The notes beneath the pieces were generated by a model that saw only the letters and a list, made by a program, of their open reading frames with translations, was not told the origin of the DNA and made no database searches. A stretch of 64,000 bases of DNA. It comes from Crossaster papposus (taxonomy: Eukaryota > Echinodermata > Asteroidea > Velatida > Solasteridae). Positions 1-11,794 of the stretch are shown piece after piece (position 1 is the first letter of the stretch; each line of letters opens with the position of its first letter). Made by a program: the position numbers and the translations under genes. The stretch is from NCBI GenBank assembly GCA_037893245.1, contig JBAIAA010000702.1, forward strand, positions 620,001 through 684,000. The letters run 5' to 3'.

Positions 1-94
1 AAGTGAAATGAAATGAAAAACACATACAAGCAACATTTGGTTGTGGTACCTGCTGCTATTCAGATTCTAGCCAGCCAGCCAGCCGAACCCGGCT

Positions 95-166
95 AGCTCG
101 GTGGTCGAGTGGTAAGACATCTGCACTGGTAAGCAAGAGGTCGTGGGTTAGAGTCCCACCCGAGTC
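95..166 (+). tRNA. Decayed tRNA-Thr-like sequence (tRNA pseudogene or SINE head)
   Basis: The sequence folds as a tRNA. The acceptor arms 95-101 and 160-166 pair at 6 of 7 positions, counting one G-T. The D arm is GTC/GAC at 104-118, and the T arm is a perfect GTGGG/CCCAC pair at 143-159 with loop TTAGAGT. The anticodon loop carries CTGGTAA, which reads as GGT (Thr), but the anticodon stem has a bulge and the loop looks one base too long. The B box GGTTAGAGTCC has one change from the GGTTCGANTCC consensus. A T run follows directly. The defects favour a pseudogene or SINE head over a working tRNA. Confidence 0.5.
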
Positions 167-415
167 TTTTGTTGTATTAATCTCTTGTACTGATCATACA
201 GTGTTTATAAAATACGTCGGTGAAGCAATATTGAATTGACACGGAGAGTATGGAGTATGGAGTGGGTAGGTAATAAAGATTGTATTTAGAGATTCTGAGA
301 TTTCCCCTCTGCAGGATAAAAAAGAAAGAAACTAAGATTCTCCCTCGTTTTCGAAAACTGGTACGATCCAGGAGAAAATCGCGAGACTCCAGCGATTAGG
401 GGTAAAACAACTCAC

Positions 416-3400
416 CATCAGATAGACGGAGAAGTGGAACGGGGATGCAAAGTTGTTGTAAAAGACGGTCATGACGATAGGATGGAACATGTAAGCTGAG
501 AATGTGACTCGAGACAACGGGACCCAAGCACTCCATGACAGGAAGCTATTGATCCAACCTGAGAGACAACAATTAGGTCAGATACTCCTTCAGATTAATG
601 GCTCCGATTGTATTTATAGAATTCCTAAAATGCACCTGTATCTCAAGTCAGGCAGATTTGAGATTGCTGAAAAAAATGTTGAATAAAATGATAAAAGAAT
701 TGCCTAAAATGCAATTTCTTTTTGCAAATCCTGCAAAAGATATATTGACCACACGTATACATGATACCCACCTCCGTATCCATATTTACAAGCGAATACA
801 ACCCATGCTAGAGCCAATGCCCAGACGAATCGACTGACAGAGCCATAGACGATGTTAGCTGCCTGAGACATAGGTGGCGCATGGATAGTTGGATAAAGAC
901 CATAGAGAACACTCAGTGCCAAACCAGCTGCAGCTAACCAACCCATCAATGCAACAACCTAGAAAAAAACCAAAGAATTATATTATTATTATATTTTTTT
1001 TTTTTAGATTGACTGGATTGGAGCTTGATCCTGCTACATCCGGATCACCCGGACAATGTCAAAATAATCCAGGCGCGAACTGGGTAAAACCTCAGGATTT
1101 TTAGAATTCGTAAGGGATTCAGTATAAATCCTACAATCAGGAAAGCTTGTGAAACATCTCACCCTAACTTTGAACTTACTGGCGACATTTTGACTCGGCG
1201 CTTGCCAATCCAATACATGATGTAACCGAGACCAATCCCGACTAGATACGGAGCGATGCGGCAGTAAGGCTTGCCATACACCAGGCTTGAGAAATCTTCG
1301 CCAAGCTGTTTGCTTTGCCTGGGAAAAAAACATAAATTACGTCAACATTTTTTTTAAATGAGGGTGACAACGCTTTTCTCTGTACAAACATGATAACATC
1401 TGTTAAAGTTCGTTAACTTAAAGGAAGGTAGCTGTATACATGTTATTTATCTATGTTTACAGAAGGAACTTATGAAAATGGGATTAAATAAAAATAAATA
1501 TTAAAACAAAAACCAAAAGTAGACTTCCAAAAAAGGTAAAGGCTGGTAAAAGCGGTATTAAACAGAGTGATTAATACCGACCAAACACACATTTATTCCC
1601 ATTCATAAATACCTTTTTTGGTAAAATTCAGCCAAAAAAGCCCTGAAAATCCCGAAAAATTGTCGCAAGTAAATTTCGGTGTTTCGCCATTCTGTGTGTC
1701 AAATGACATGTTTCCGCCTCTATTTCTCTACACAATACATGCAATAAAGCATACTTACTATGAACCAGACTATTACTGCCAGACTATTACTGCCATTGGC
1801 AACCTCGTTCCCAGGGTGTCGAGCTGTACGCGCTCAACACTACCCGCTCTTACTATTGGAGACGAGGTACGGTTGGAAATAGAGTGAGCCCTGGGGACGG
1901 GTATAATGCGACATCGCGTTGTTGCCAGCTGGCTTTAAACACTTCCAGCCATGTCTTTATCATCCGTTTAATACCGGCCACGTGACAGGCTCTCGACCAA
2001 TAGGAATGCCTAAACTGTCCCAGATATTTATGAATTGTCAATAAAATGAAACCTTACTTACGTTAATTGACCAATAAAACTAACACTAAGATCATGGGTG
2101 CCGATGATTAGCCCAGTGGATACAAAGGAAGCTATCAGTGTTGCTAAAAGTGCCATCCAGCCAATGATCGGAAAGCTATTGCAAACAGGAAAGTAATCAA
2201 ATAATTGCAAACAATCTCAATTTGTATCCAAGAAGCATCTAATTTGTTCTTAGTCAGTTTTATGCCGTAAAAATTACGCAAACGTAGCTATAATACCGTG
2301 ACGTTTGCGAATGAAATGTACATCAAAGTAAATATGAATTAGTCAGGAATATTGCAGATGAAATTTCAAAGTAGCTAAATTTCAAAATTTTGAACTAAAT
2401 TTTTTAGTTCAATCCAGTCATACAACAGTTTTACCACAGTTTTAGTCTATTTGTTTTTACAAATTTAGCTAAGCAAGAAACTTACTAGAAAAGTGGTGCC
2501 ATAAGCAGTGGACTGATGATGAAAAACTGCATATCATTGGCCAAATACCAGGACCATGCTATACACTGAAACGAAAACAAATTACAAATCAAACAGACTT
2601 ATCGTGTAACATTGTTTAATTACATTGTTTCATTGTTTCATTACGCTAACAATGCAGAACCACATTAGAATGTGATCACGATGCGATGTGCATGCGTCAG
2701 CGTGCGCGCACATAAACAATTCAAAGAGCGCATGCGCGGTGTCATGTGTAGCATGAAATCGCACTAGGGGGCAAAATGTACTTTTTTCTGAGTCGCTTTT
2801 ACCGACTCGCACTGTTCGCACTGGACTTATCGTCTCGGAAAAAAGTTACCTGGGAAATTTTCCCGGGCAGCAGTTGGCCGGTAAAAGTAACCACTGGACT
2901 CGGGGAAAAGTAACTGAGAGGAAAACGTCCTAGGCTGTCCGCACTGGACTTAAAATAGAAAAAGTACCCATCGTCTGGGTAAGTTTAATCAAAAAAAGTC
3001 CAGTGTGAACAGGGCGTTTGACTCCAATCAGTAATTTTTTGTTTTGATGCGGCAGCAAAAAAAGGATGAGCGCGAGGACGTTATTACATTAACTACATTA
3101 CTTTTGTATTTGGCTTTAATCTTATTATGTTAATGAGATACCTCTTCTCCAAATGACTTGGGCCAGAAGTTATTGATATAGAGCAGATCAGTCCACCAGT
3201 ATTGTGGACAGATAAGTCTTGGCGCAGAGCTCTGCCATAGTGGACCATAACCAAAGAACTGAGGTATGTACATCCAGATAAGAATGGTGAATGCAAACAG
3301 AGGCGTCAACCTGAAAATCAAGAGAAGTGCCTCAGTAAGGTCATTTGATTGTTTGGTAAATAAGGTCATGAGATAGTACAGTTAAATAGTGGTCACATGA

Positions 3401-6400
3401 CTGTGTACCAAATAAGGTTAGTCTACAATAGTATTAGAACGTCATGTGGTGTCAGATCAAAATAGAAAATTAACGATAAACGTTTGATTCCGAAATTATT
3501 TTTATTTTTGAGAATTACCTCCAGTAGCGATGAAAGTAGAATAAAGCCCACGTCTTGACACTCTTCAACTCTCGAAAACGAGCAAACGTGAGATAGGCAA
3601 CCAAAAACCCACTATTTGGTAGAAGAACAAAAATATGATCAGTTTTAAAAAGCAGTTCTACATTTTCTTTATTGTTGATTCAAATAATTATATAATGACT
3701 ACTTTCACCTTCAAAGCCAGAACTGAACTTCAAGAAAATAATATTAATATATTATTATGACATAAATGACGTATTGGTTTAAATGTGGTCTTTGTTGATG
3801 AGTCTATGAAACTCAAATGTGGATTAATTTCAACGATTATTTGCAATGATTTATTTTCACCTCAGGAAAAAGAAACTGTCGACTGAGAAGAATGCATTGG
3901 CAATTGCCTGGAATCCAGCGTGTGTTGTAACCCAGCTAAGTAATGTTGGAATGTTGTCTGTAAAGAAAAAAACAATAATCAGTACAAATAAAATGAATCC
4001 AAGAAGACAGCCTCAAACGATGCGCTGACTAGTAGCCAGTATAGGGAGAGATTTGATTTGCTTCTAATTAACCAGTTCGCGCCGGATGACGTATATAAAC
4101 GCAAACATTCCCCCAAATTCAAAACGGATGACGCATAAACACGCCAAGTTCAAGTTCGGAAATGCATGTCAGCAGCAAGCCAGGCCGGAAATACATGGGT
4201 GTGCTTCCCGGCACTATATCAGCCTGAACCTGCTTCGGATCGAGCTTCGTTAAAAATAATCCCGCCCGTCGGCTCGGCGATGTTAAAATAATCCCGGCGC
4301 GAACTGGTTAAGTGTACTTCAAAATTTAAACTCATCGCAATTCTGAAAAATGTAGTGCTTCAAATATTCTTCTAGGAAAATACATTTTTAAAGGTAGTAT
4401 ACACCATTTGCAGATATCGAAAAATTTTACTCCCGAATTATTGAGAAATATCTTACTCATATTAAAGTAAATACTGATTGAGCTAGATATCCTGTAATTA
4501 TTCTGAAAAATAGATTTTTATAAAGAAAAATTGATCGCCGGACGACAATCGCGAAAAAACACAAATAACATAAGAATAACTGCTCGACGCCAGTTGAAAA
4601 CAAACGCTGTTTTTCATGCTTTTCTTGACATCCATGATTGTAAAACTTCGGACAGGTCAGTTAAACGATATTTACTATAAAATACAACCCCCCAAATCTA
4701 CTCATTCATGATAATTCAAGCAATTACCAATGGTGTATACTACCTTTAAGAAAATGACCGATCCTGCTTGAGTAATCCAACTTTTACATACATTTAACTT
4801 TGCTTAATTTGGGTGTGTTCATAAAATTGGTACATGTATTTGGAATAACGTACCTGGTATAAATAGTAAAACACTTTGAAGCAAGAAACAGCAATTTTTT
4901 TAAGAATGTCTCAAGGTGGTGTTTAACTCTGTTACCTATGGAAGTTAAAGCAAAGACCAAGGTGTGACCTAGCATGACCCATGACATGCTGATGACCCTG
5001 ATGCCATTCAGTGAGCCGATAGTCTGGTCTCCTTGCTTCGTGTCCATCAGTTTGGCCAGGTTGCGATTCAGGGCAAAACACAGGAGCAGTCTGGATGCCA
5101 GATCTGAGGATACAACAGGTTGACAAATGCTGGGAAGGAGCTAAAATCAGGGAAACTTACTAAATAAAATTGAATACGATTGTCCACATTGTCATAGAGT
5201 TAGGGTTAAGTTTCTGATGCTACAAGTTAAGGTTATACTGGTCCAACAAGTCACCATAACTCACTGTGTTTCCCATGTCCCTCCCTATTGATGGACGACC
5301 CAGTCCCTACATCACTCAGTAACGGCAAATCAGGGTCGTCATTCACCTCCTGGGTGTCATCTAGTAACCTCCAAGGACGTTGAATCGTCTCACCGAGTCT
5401 GGAGCCTAGAGGCTTCGTGACTTGAAGCTGAAGTAACTCATCATAGAGGGCGCCAAATATCATCAGCGAGGCAATGACGCAGCAAAGAATTCTAATTTAG
5501 AGGGTAGGGCAAGTTATTAATATTTTGATTAAGAAAAGTCAAGAATAGTGGAATTAACGGATTGAAATTGGTAACATACTCCTTTTGGCTTCGCACTCCT
5601 ACCGAGAAAGTGTAAGAGATACTTGCAGTTTGTATGTGCAGTGCCAACCATAACATTGCATCTGAGAGACGATTATAACGTTTGTGGCCTTAAGTAAAAG
5701 GATATGAGATAATACAATTTTAAGTTGCAGTACAAAAATATGTTTAAAACTTTCTTTTACAAACTGTCAACAAACTTTGAATAACTTCATAAAACTTTTT
5801 TTTTGTTACAAATTGGAAACTAGTTTGAAACGATTTTCTAAAAGGAATTATTTCTTTCCTAATAATATTTGGGAATAAATAATGCTTTTTTGAAAATCGT
5901 TTCAAACTAGTTGAATTATTATTCCATTTCCTCAATCCCCCCCCCCCCCCCCCCCCCCCTAACAAACAAATACATACACACAAAACTACAAAAAATACCT
6001 CTTGAACTTTGGTCATCCCCCAGATATGATTCCCAGACTGACGAATACAAACAACGAACCACGGCAATTTGACCTCCATACTTTGATTGCAAATACAATT
6101 TTATATAAAACTTATCTAAAAGTGACTCATGGAAAAGTGACGCATGCAAATTGAGTGGAAGGCTTTTACAAATAAAGGCTTACAACAAATCCTTTTGTAA
6201 TTTACCAAACAAAATTTTCTAAAAAGAATTCACACAGGATGAAGTTTTTTACACACACAATGGGGGTTATGGTTAATGAGCTGCTGTTAAAACAAGTGGA
6301 TGTGATCAATGTGACCGGCTCTACAAAAAGGTGTATTATGTCGCAAAATAAGAAATTGAGTTATATACATGGTTAAAACGCCCACAACATAAGCTTTCAT

Positions 6401-9400
6401 TTGGTGTAAAATATAGCTTCATAGCCCCTCTCATTTTGGAGATAACAGGCTTTGAAATAGCCGGCTCTGTTGTACTACAACAGAACTATGCACACAAAAA
6501 GGTATTTTTTCCACTTTATTCATCAAAATCAACATTTCTTTGAATGAAACCTGTAACTATAGGTATTAAAGATGTCATTCATGACAAAAAATGAAAATCA
6601 CCTTTTGATATGAAATGTTTACCCTCTCAACGTTGAGCGGGCCATTACATGATAGTGCACAGCGCGACTTAATACACCTTTTTGTAGAGCGGGTCACATA
6701 CATGTATGTGCTAATGAGTAGAAAACAATAACAGGCTAAAGGGTACTCATCATGTGGCAGAGTTGTAATGACTCGACTTGAGTCAGACTTGAGTCACACT
6801 TTTTGGTGATTTGACTCAAGTATCAATGGATAAAATGACTTGACTAGAGTCACTGCAGGCAGACTCTAGTCTCTCATCAGAATGACTCAATTCAACTTAA
6901 ATCAAGTAAAGGATAATAACACTCAAGTCACACACAAATAAAAGCAAATTTTTGTGGAAAATATTTTCGAAGTGTTATGGTGCAAAATTTATAAAAAATA
7001 CGCTATGGGGTTTGGGTTAAAGGGGTTTGGGTTAAAGGGGCAACTCACATTGTACAGATAACCCCGGCGCTGTACGGGATTGTCGGTTCTTTGGTACATG
7101 TAACACTCTGTTCTTCCAGAATACCGATTGGAATATTAACAGTCTCCAATACCTCAAGGGCATCTGAGACCAGAGAGGAATGTCAAAGGTTACAATGATA
7201 GGAATCCTACTCAACCAGGTATAAAAAAACACTTATATAGTGTTGTGTTTAGGTTAAAAAGCAAAATAAAACTAAGGAACTGAGAAAGTTGTAAGAATGG
7301 AGGGAAATAGGGTACCTTGTAGAGACTTGAACACAATGGGGACAATGTGAGTGAATAGGTCTTCAGAGAGATTGATTTCTACAGATGGATAGGCCTTCAC
7401 TAGAAATTTCAAAAAATAGATTTTAGAATTTTACTCAAATTACTCAAAAACTAGGGTTAGGATGTTGGTTAGGATTAGTGAGTTAGTCTTGCATACGCAC
7501 TGTGGACCTCCGAACAATATAAGTCCACACGATGCGGGAAGAGGTTGCGGTTTGTGGACTTGCCCAGGTCCACAATTCGTTTTTTTAGTTTCCGAAAAAG
7601 AGCGCTAGAGGAAAAACGGGTTAGGGTTAAATATAGAAAAGATAGAAGGAACAGCTGAGAGGCCCAGAATCAAAATTTGAGAGTAAATTTGTTTTGGGGA
7701 AGCGAGAAAAATGAGTATTTAGTCAACGTTTTTTAACTACACGAAGACAAAGGAATGTCCACAGTGCATGTACACGTAAGGTAAAGCTGCTAGGGTATAA
7801 TATACATGTAGGGTATATTGAGTCGAAATATCAACCCAGGAAATTAATTGTGGTTGAAATAGGATCATTATGAAAAACGTGCTTGACTGTTAATAATTTT
7901 GTACACAAGAACAAAGAGATGTCTCCACAAGGATACACAAACGCGAATTGGGGTTTTATACACAGACACCACTTACTCACCACAGCACTTATTTGCTAGC
8001 AAAACCAAATAATTTCACATTACTTTCTGTATTTAAGACAATACAAGTCTTTTAGGTTTGCCAAACTTGGGGTCATCTGGGACATTTTTTGAATGAGTAG
8101 TGTCCATGTATGGAACTATGTTTCATGTGCAAGGCTAGCTTGGGCAATAATGTTTTCTTTAAAAACTGGTTTTTTTTGTTCGCGTTCTGACATCTCTAAA
8201 GTTCCTTAGATGAAATAAAAGTGGTGAACAGCCAAGTTACATGCAAGCTAAGGCAGCATTTAAAAATAGGTGTGGGGAGGGTGTGTTATTCTCATTAGCA
8301 AACTTACCCAGTAGATGTGTTAAGACAGCATTAAGGTCATTTTCGCTGCAGTTGCTGGGCACGCATATCCCCCACTTGATGCCCAGTAGCGTCACTGCCC
8401 CCAAACGTTTTGCTAGTTGAGGATTGTATTTCTGAAAAGCAAAATGTCAATGAAAACAATATTAATAAAAAGGAATGAAAGTATAAAACATAAATCTGGG
8501 AAATAGAACGAGCTTAGCATCAACCTTTGGTAAGCTAAGTTGCAACAACGCTTCCAATGCAAACACTTCAGGGAACTTTCAGGTAACCTTTTTTAAAACT
8601 AAATCTCAAGATTATAAAAATGTTGTTCAATGTCTTTTATCTTTTGAAGGATCTTTAACAAGATGGTAACATTTGTAGGGAAGTGAGGCACAAAATCAGA
8701 GTTCAAATTTAGCTGCAAGACATTTCCTGAATAATTAAATACTAGTTAACAAGTCCCAGTAATTACAGAAGAATAGTGGATTGCAAACCCATGCAGGAGA
8801 TATTCTCAGTGGTTTCATATAACAGAATAACACTGGTAGTCAGATAAGCCATTAATTTTTGCTTGAGAAAGACTTGACTTACAGACAAGTATGTCGCATT
8901 AAAAGAAAAATCGGCCAGGCAGTAGTTAAATCCATCTATTGCCATGCATTCATCATAGTGTCCCAACCAGGCAAGGTTAAACTGAAGAATTCCAGCTGGT
9001 GGTTTGCCAAACGCATCCAGAGCTGAAAATTGTTAACAAGAAAAGTCCTTGTAGTTACATGTATAAATGTACTCAATGAGTGCCCTGTAGTGTATGATTG
9101 AATTACTGAACATGTGTACACATTATGGGCAGAAACAATTTGTTTGGTTAAAGGAGACGAAGTACTCAATTTAAAAAAGAATGCTGCAACCTGATTCTCA
9201 GTAAAGATCAATCAGTGCAAAAATGTTAAAAAGACACTGAATCTGAGTAAGATTTCTCAATTTGTTAGGAAATACTTGACTCTACATTTACCTTTGTACA
9301 CAACCGCTGAAGCTTGCGTCAAAATACTACATTATCCCTTCTTTCCAAAAAGAGACCAATCAATTTATTAAAGGAACTAATTGACTAAACAACTTACTGA

Positions 9401-9670
9401 CTCATGCAAACATGACGACAAATACTCACCCATTATAACATCTGTTTCAAGGGTTTTCGGGTTACCACGGAGAAGCCGGTCTATTTCAGCTTCGCACTGT
9501 GCCGACACATTGTAATTTTCCTGTGCCAAACCTTGGCGTGGCGAGGTCCAGGATTTGTACAGTATCTCCTTGAACTTCAGTGGATTTACTTGTATGTCGG
9601 CCGAAACCATAGAGCAAAATATGGCTAGCAGGAGAAATATGAATTTCTGTGCTGCCATCTTACCGGCCAT
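416..9670 (-). CDS. NRF-6-like acyltransferase 3 family membrane protein (15 exons, 3' end outside window)
   Basis: Likely a multi-pass membrane acyltransferase of the acyltransferase 3 family, NRF-6 (nose resistant to fluoxetine) type. C. elegans members act in uptake or transport of lipids and drugs; the substrate here is unknown. Minus-strand coding exons: 9430-9670, 8883-9022, 8308-8431, 7316-7399, 7049-7163, 5265-5491, 4936-5103, 3861-3957, 3519-3611, 3142-3310, 2486-2565, 2062-2175, 1180-1318, 772-958, 416-558. All have AG/GT borders and matching phases, giving 707 codons without a stop. The start MAGKMAAQKF leads into a hydrophobic signal peptide (FIFLLLAIFCSMVSA). The NRF domain has DAFGKPPAGILQ and CVPSNCSEND, then a membrane segment (GVICTIILCCVIASL). 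The catalytic domain opens with SLNGIRVISMSWVMLGHT, keeping the family R-x10-H motif, followed by FFSVDSFFFLSGFLVAYLTF and YGKPYCRIAPYLVGIGLGY. The last exon(s), normally a final membrane segment, are not visible. I recognise the family firmly, not the exact orthologue. Confidence 0.93.
1979..2040. repeat. Short dispersed repeat (pair with 20529-20591)
   Basis: The stretch with CAGGCTCTCGACCAAT, a run resembling AAACTGTCCCAG and ATATTTATGAATTG recurs in diverged form near 20529-20591 in the same orientation. It lies in the intron just left of exon 12. Family unknown. Confidence 0.5.
4068..4311 (-). mobile_element. MITE family A, copy 1
   Basis: A 244-bp element with inverted ends TTAACCAGTTCGCGCCGG and CCGGCGCGAACTGGTTAA. 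Its interior is shared with about ten other copies in the window. TTAA at both ends behaves like a target duplication, so a piggyBac-type origin is inferred. There is no coding capacity. It lies in intron 7 of the acyltransferase gene, 76 bp from a family B copy. Confidence 0.85.
4388..4749 (-). mobile_element. MITE family B, copy 1
   Basis: A 362-bp element ending in TTAAAGGTAGTATACACC and GGTGTATACTACCTTTAA. It contains the family hallmarks CTGACCTGTCC-type sequence (reverse strand), GCATCCATGATTG-like sequence and a central GATCGCCGG segment. TTAA flanks both sides. Confidence 0.85.
5818..5912. repeat. 21-bp perfect inverted repeat (hairpin)
   Basis: The arm at 5818-5838 (AACTAGTTTGAAACGATTTT plus C) is the exact reverse complement of 5892-5912, around an AT-rich loop of about 53 bases. 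It could be the remnant of a small hairpin element. It sits in the intron between exons 5 and 6. Confidence 0.7.
5937..5959. repeat. Poly-C run (23 bases)
   Basis: An uninterrupted homopolymer of C. Length is probably unstable in replication and sequencing. Confidence 0.9.
6310..6698. mobile_element. 389-bp MITE with TGTGACC ends
   Basis: The left end runs TGTGACCGGCTCTACAAAAA then GGTGTATTA. The right end is its near-exact reverse complement (TAATACACC, then TTTTTGTAGAGCGGGTCACA). There is no reading frame for a transposase. The ends resemble those of the hairpin elements at 33592 and 50069, so they may share a transposase source. Confidence 0.75.
7049..9670 (-). other. Exons 1-5: signal peptide and extracellular NRF domain
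   Basis: Exons 1-5 encode about the first 235 residues. The signal peptide is followed by a cysteine-containing luminal or extracellular NRF domain. Conserved pieces in order are the cysteine-containing NVSAQCEAEIDRLL, ALDAFGKPPAGILQFNLAWL with HYDEC, NYCLADF, KWGICVPSNCSEN and VTCTKEPTIPYSAGVICT. Exon 1 ends in phase 1 (ATGG then the donor GTGAGT), and exon 5 ends in phase 2 and joins directly to exon 6 at 5491. A plausible upstream in-frame start (M1) is 12 bases before a second Met (M5); either leaves the signal peptide intact. Confidence 0.88.
7487..7787. repeat. Dispersed repeat shared with the right edge of the window
   Basis: Around 7733-7787 the sequence reads AACTACACGAAGACAAAGG, then AATGTCCACAGTGC and AAGGTAAAGC. 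This is the reverse complement of the last 55 bases or so of the window. A similar ACGCACTGTGGAC motif occurs at the left end, near 7496. It lies in the intron left of exon 3. Family unknown. Confidence 0.6.
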
Positions 9671-9839
9671 TATTCTGTTTATCCTTAAAAATAAAGAAGG
9701 AGCTTTTGAGGCTTAGAAACATTAGCTTCTTTCTGAATTTGTTGATTTTATTTCAGATCAGTGTACGTTGTCCTTGAAACTGAGATCAACCCTGATGTTT
9801 TCTCCTGCAGACAAAAAGAGAATATGAAACAACTTTTAA

Positions 9840-10001
9840 ATAAGGTGTTTTACGGTAATAATATGCACCATCTTGTTTACAGGACAAAAAGAACATGCGT
9901 TGCTAGACGCGCGCACATTTTAGAATATTTTAGAAAACTTGGAGGCATAAAAGTGTTTGCCCCATAAACAAGATGGTGCATGTTACCGTGAAACACCTTA
10001 T
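9840..10001. mobile_element. 162-bp hairpin MITE
   Basis: ATAAGGTGTTTTACGGTAA plus TGCACCATCTTGTTTA on the left is mirrored by TAAACAAGATGGTGCA and TTACCGTGAAACACCTTAT on the right. The arms are about 38 bp, with a loop of about 85 bp. It lies about 170 bp upstream of the acyltransferase start codon, so it may sit within that gene's promoter. Confidence 0.75.
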
Positions 10002-10574
10002 GATGCCCAAATGCCAGAGCTACTTCCAAAACTGTAAGTGTACAGGTAGGTCTAAAGAGTCTTAAAAAGTGTTTGTTACTGTTCTAGATTTAAACAATTG
10101 CCACTGATTATCAGATGCTTACAAAATGTCACCACCCCATCCACCCCCATTGCAAATGCATTGCAATCCTTATCATTGATACTTCTCTGCCAATGACAAT
10201 GTACCATCTGACATAAAATGAGGGGCAAATTACTGTTAGGGTAAGATTTAGTTTGAGTTACTGGACCATAGTAATCGCGTTTTTAACATTTGGACATGAT
10301 CTGGCTATATATTGGCCACAATAATATCACTTGCTATCAATGTTAAAGAGAGATATACAGCCCTAATGATCAAGTGCTTGCAAAATACTAGCTAAATTAT
10401 TATGATTATTTTCACAATAGCCTTGTTAAGTTATTTGTTATTTGTAGGCCTAGTATTCAAGTTAATGGGCAAAATGACTCAAAGACTATAGTACTATACT
10501 ATACATACTGAAAAATTATAGAAAAACTGGCTGAGAAATCTGGATCATAATTCATGGATAGAAAGACAATTCTT

Positions 10575-10862
10575 CTTCTTCTTCCATATAAGTGCAAACT
10601 TCACGATGTGAAGATCAACGCACTGCCAGGAACACCGGGGCAAACCCCTTCTCTTAGCGATAAGTGTTACTGGGATCTTTTACGTGCATTATAATGATTA
10701 TTATTATACAATACACGGGACCTCCAGCTTTACGTCTCATCCGAAAGACGAAGCAATAGTGGTTTCAGTGCCTTGCTTAAGGACACAGGTGTCGAGACCG
10801 AGATTCGAACTCACGCTCTGCGGAACAGAAAACCGGGTTCTTAACCGCTCGGCCACGACAAT
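10575..10862 (-). mobile_element. tRNA-derived SINE (class II tRNA head, minus strand)
   Basis: Read on the minus strand, it begins TCGTGGCCGAGCGGTTAAG (A box), with GAGTTCGAATCTC (B box) about 45 bases on, as in Leu/Ser tRNAs. The body follows: AAGGACAC-type sequence, TACGTCTCATCC-like sequence and GGCAGTGCGTTGATC. It ends in an (AAG)n tail, seen as CTTCTTCTTCTTCC at 10571. The body resembles widespread metazoan SINEs. Confidence 0.75.
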
Positions 10863-11768
10863 TACATTCTGATGGCACTTTTGTTTAATAATGCATGGTC
10901 ATCGGGGAGGGAATCGAAGTAGGCCTATCAAATTATGAATCACTATCTTTATCTGACTCTCTGTATTCAGGCATTGTGAAAATAAATAAAAGACATGGAT
11001 CTAGGCACTCGACTCGGCGCAGGATTAACATTCTTTTCTCATTTTTTTTGTCTTAGGATTTAACAATGTTCATCGTAGGATCCCAGGCCCAGCAAGAAAG
11101 CATTTTGCAATGCAAATTGCACGACAATGACTATGGCCCCGCACTGGTACCCATAGGGCTAGACAACAATGACATGGTTTTAACCTTATTTTACGAATGT
11201 TCATACACAGCTACAATATTTAACTCAATTTGTCAAATGCCGACATTGGTCAACTCGCAGCACTGCGCTCTCAACGTACAAATGTACATATAGTTAATAG
11301 TATACGGTCAACATTATGGTCAGACTAGGCCGCCCTAGCTACGACGACGATAACATTATAGCTTTCTTCCTTACCTGAATTAATAGTTGGTTGTGCATGT
11401 CATTGGAATCACGTCATTTCAAACAGAAAAATGCCGGTGTCGTCATGTGATTGTGACTGCATGATTGTGCAATTTTTGATGGGTGTAAAACAACGATAAG
11501 GATTAATAAGTTGGTTTTCGACAGACTAGCCATCTGGCCTATAGCGGAAACTACAATGCCGTTATTCAAACCCCAGCTTCGTCGTCTCCGTTGATGAGTG
11601 GCTTTGTTTATGCAGTTTGGAGATAGAGGGCACAGCGCGCGCAGAGATGGGGTTTAAAAAACGGCTCAAATTAAGCAAGCGTTCGCAAAAATTTTTAAAA
11701 AATCTTGACTTAGCTCAAAGCGCAAATTAGTACGCGCAGTCTAACCATTGACGCGTGGGGCCGGGAGA

Positions 11769-11794
11769 GGGGGGGGGGGGGGGGGGGGGGGGGG
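11769..11794. repeat. Poly-G run (26 bases)
   Basis: Uninterrupted G homopolymer. The surrounding 10.9-13.0 kb otherwise shows no gene I can support. Confidence 0.9.

Larger units (their letters stand above)
416..5491 (-). other. Exons 6-15: acyltransferase 3 membrane domain
   Basis: Exons 6-15 encode the first membrane helix, a cytosolic linker (LLQLQVTKPLGSRLGETIQ to GKHN) and then the multi-pass acyltransferase 3 domain. Arg and His in GIRVISMSWVMLGH form the R-x10-H motif thought to be catalytic in this family. Later helices include FAFTILIWMYIPQFFGYGPL, WYLANDMQFFIISPLLMAPL, MALLATLIASFVSTGLIIG and FVWALALAWVVFACKYGYGG. Exon 15 ends GTCTATCTGATG at a GTGAGT donor in phase 0. Two MITEs (4068-4311 and 4388-4749) lie in the intron between exons 7 and 8. 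Confidence 0.9.

Noticed and set aside
181-331. A last acyltransferase exon to the left of 416 (after TCCTGCAG on the minus strand)
   Set aside because: The acceptor looks good and the phase fits, but the peptide (RGNLRISKYNLYYLPTPYSI...) lacks the final hydrophobic helix expected for the family. The true last exon is probably outside.
5590-5672. Possible extra acyltransferase exon (minus strand, encoding CNVMVGTAHTNCKYLLHFL)
   Set aside because: It has acceptor- and donor-like borders, but its phase (ends in 1) does not fit the next exon (needs 2). Exon 5 joins exon 6 directly to give the expected GVICTIILCCVIASL helix.
11066-11293. 75-codon plus-strand frame preceded by a T-rich acceptor-like run
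   Set aside because: No family is recognised, no matching donor or partner exon is seen, and the composition is not distinctive. Too weak to list as a gene.
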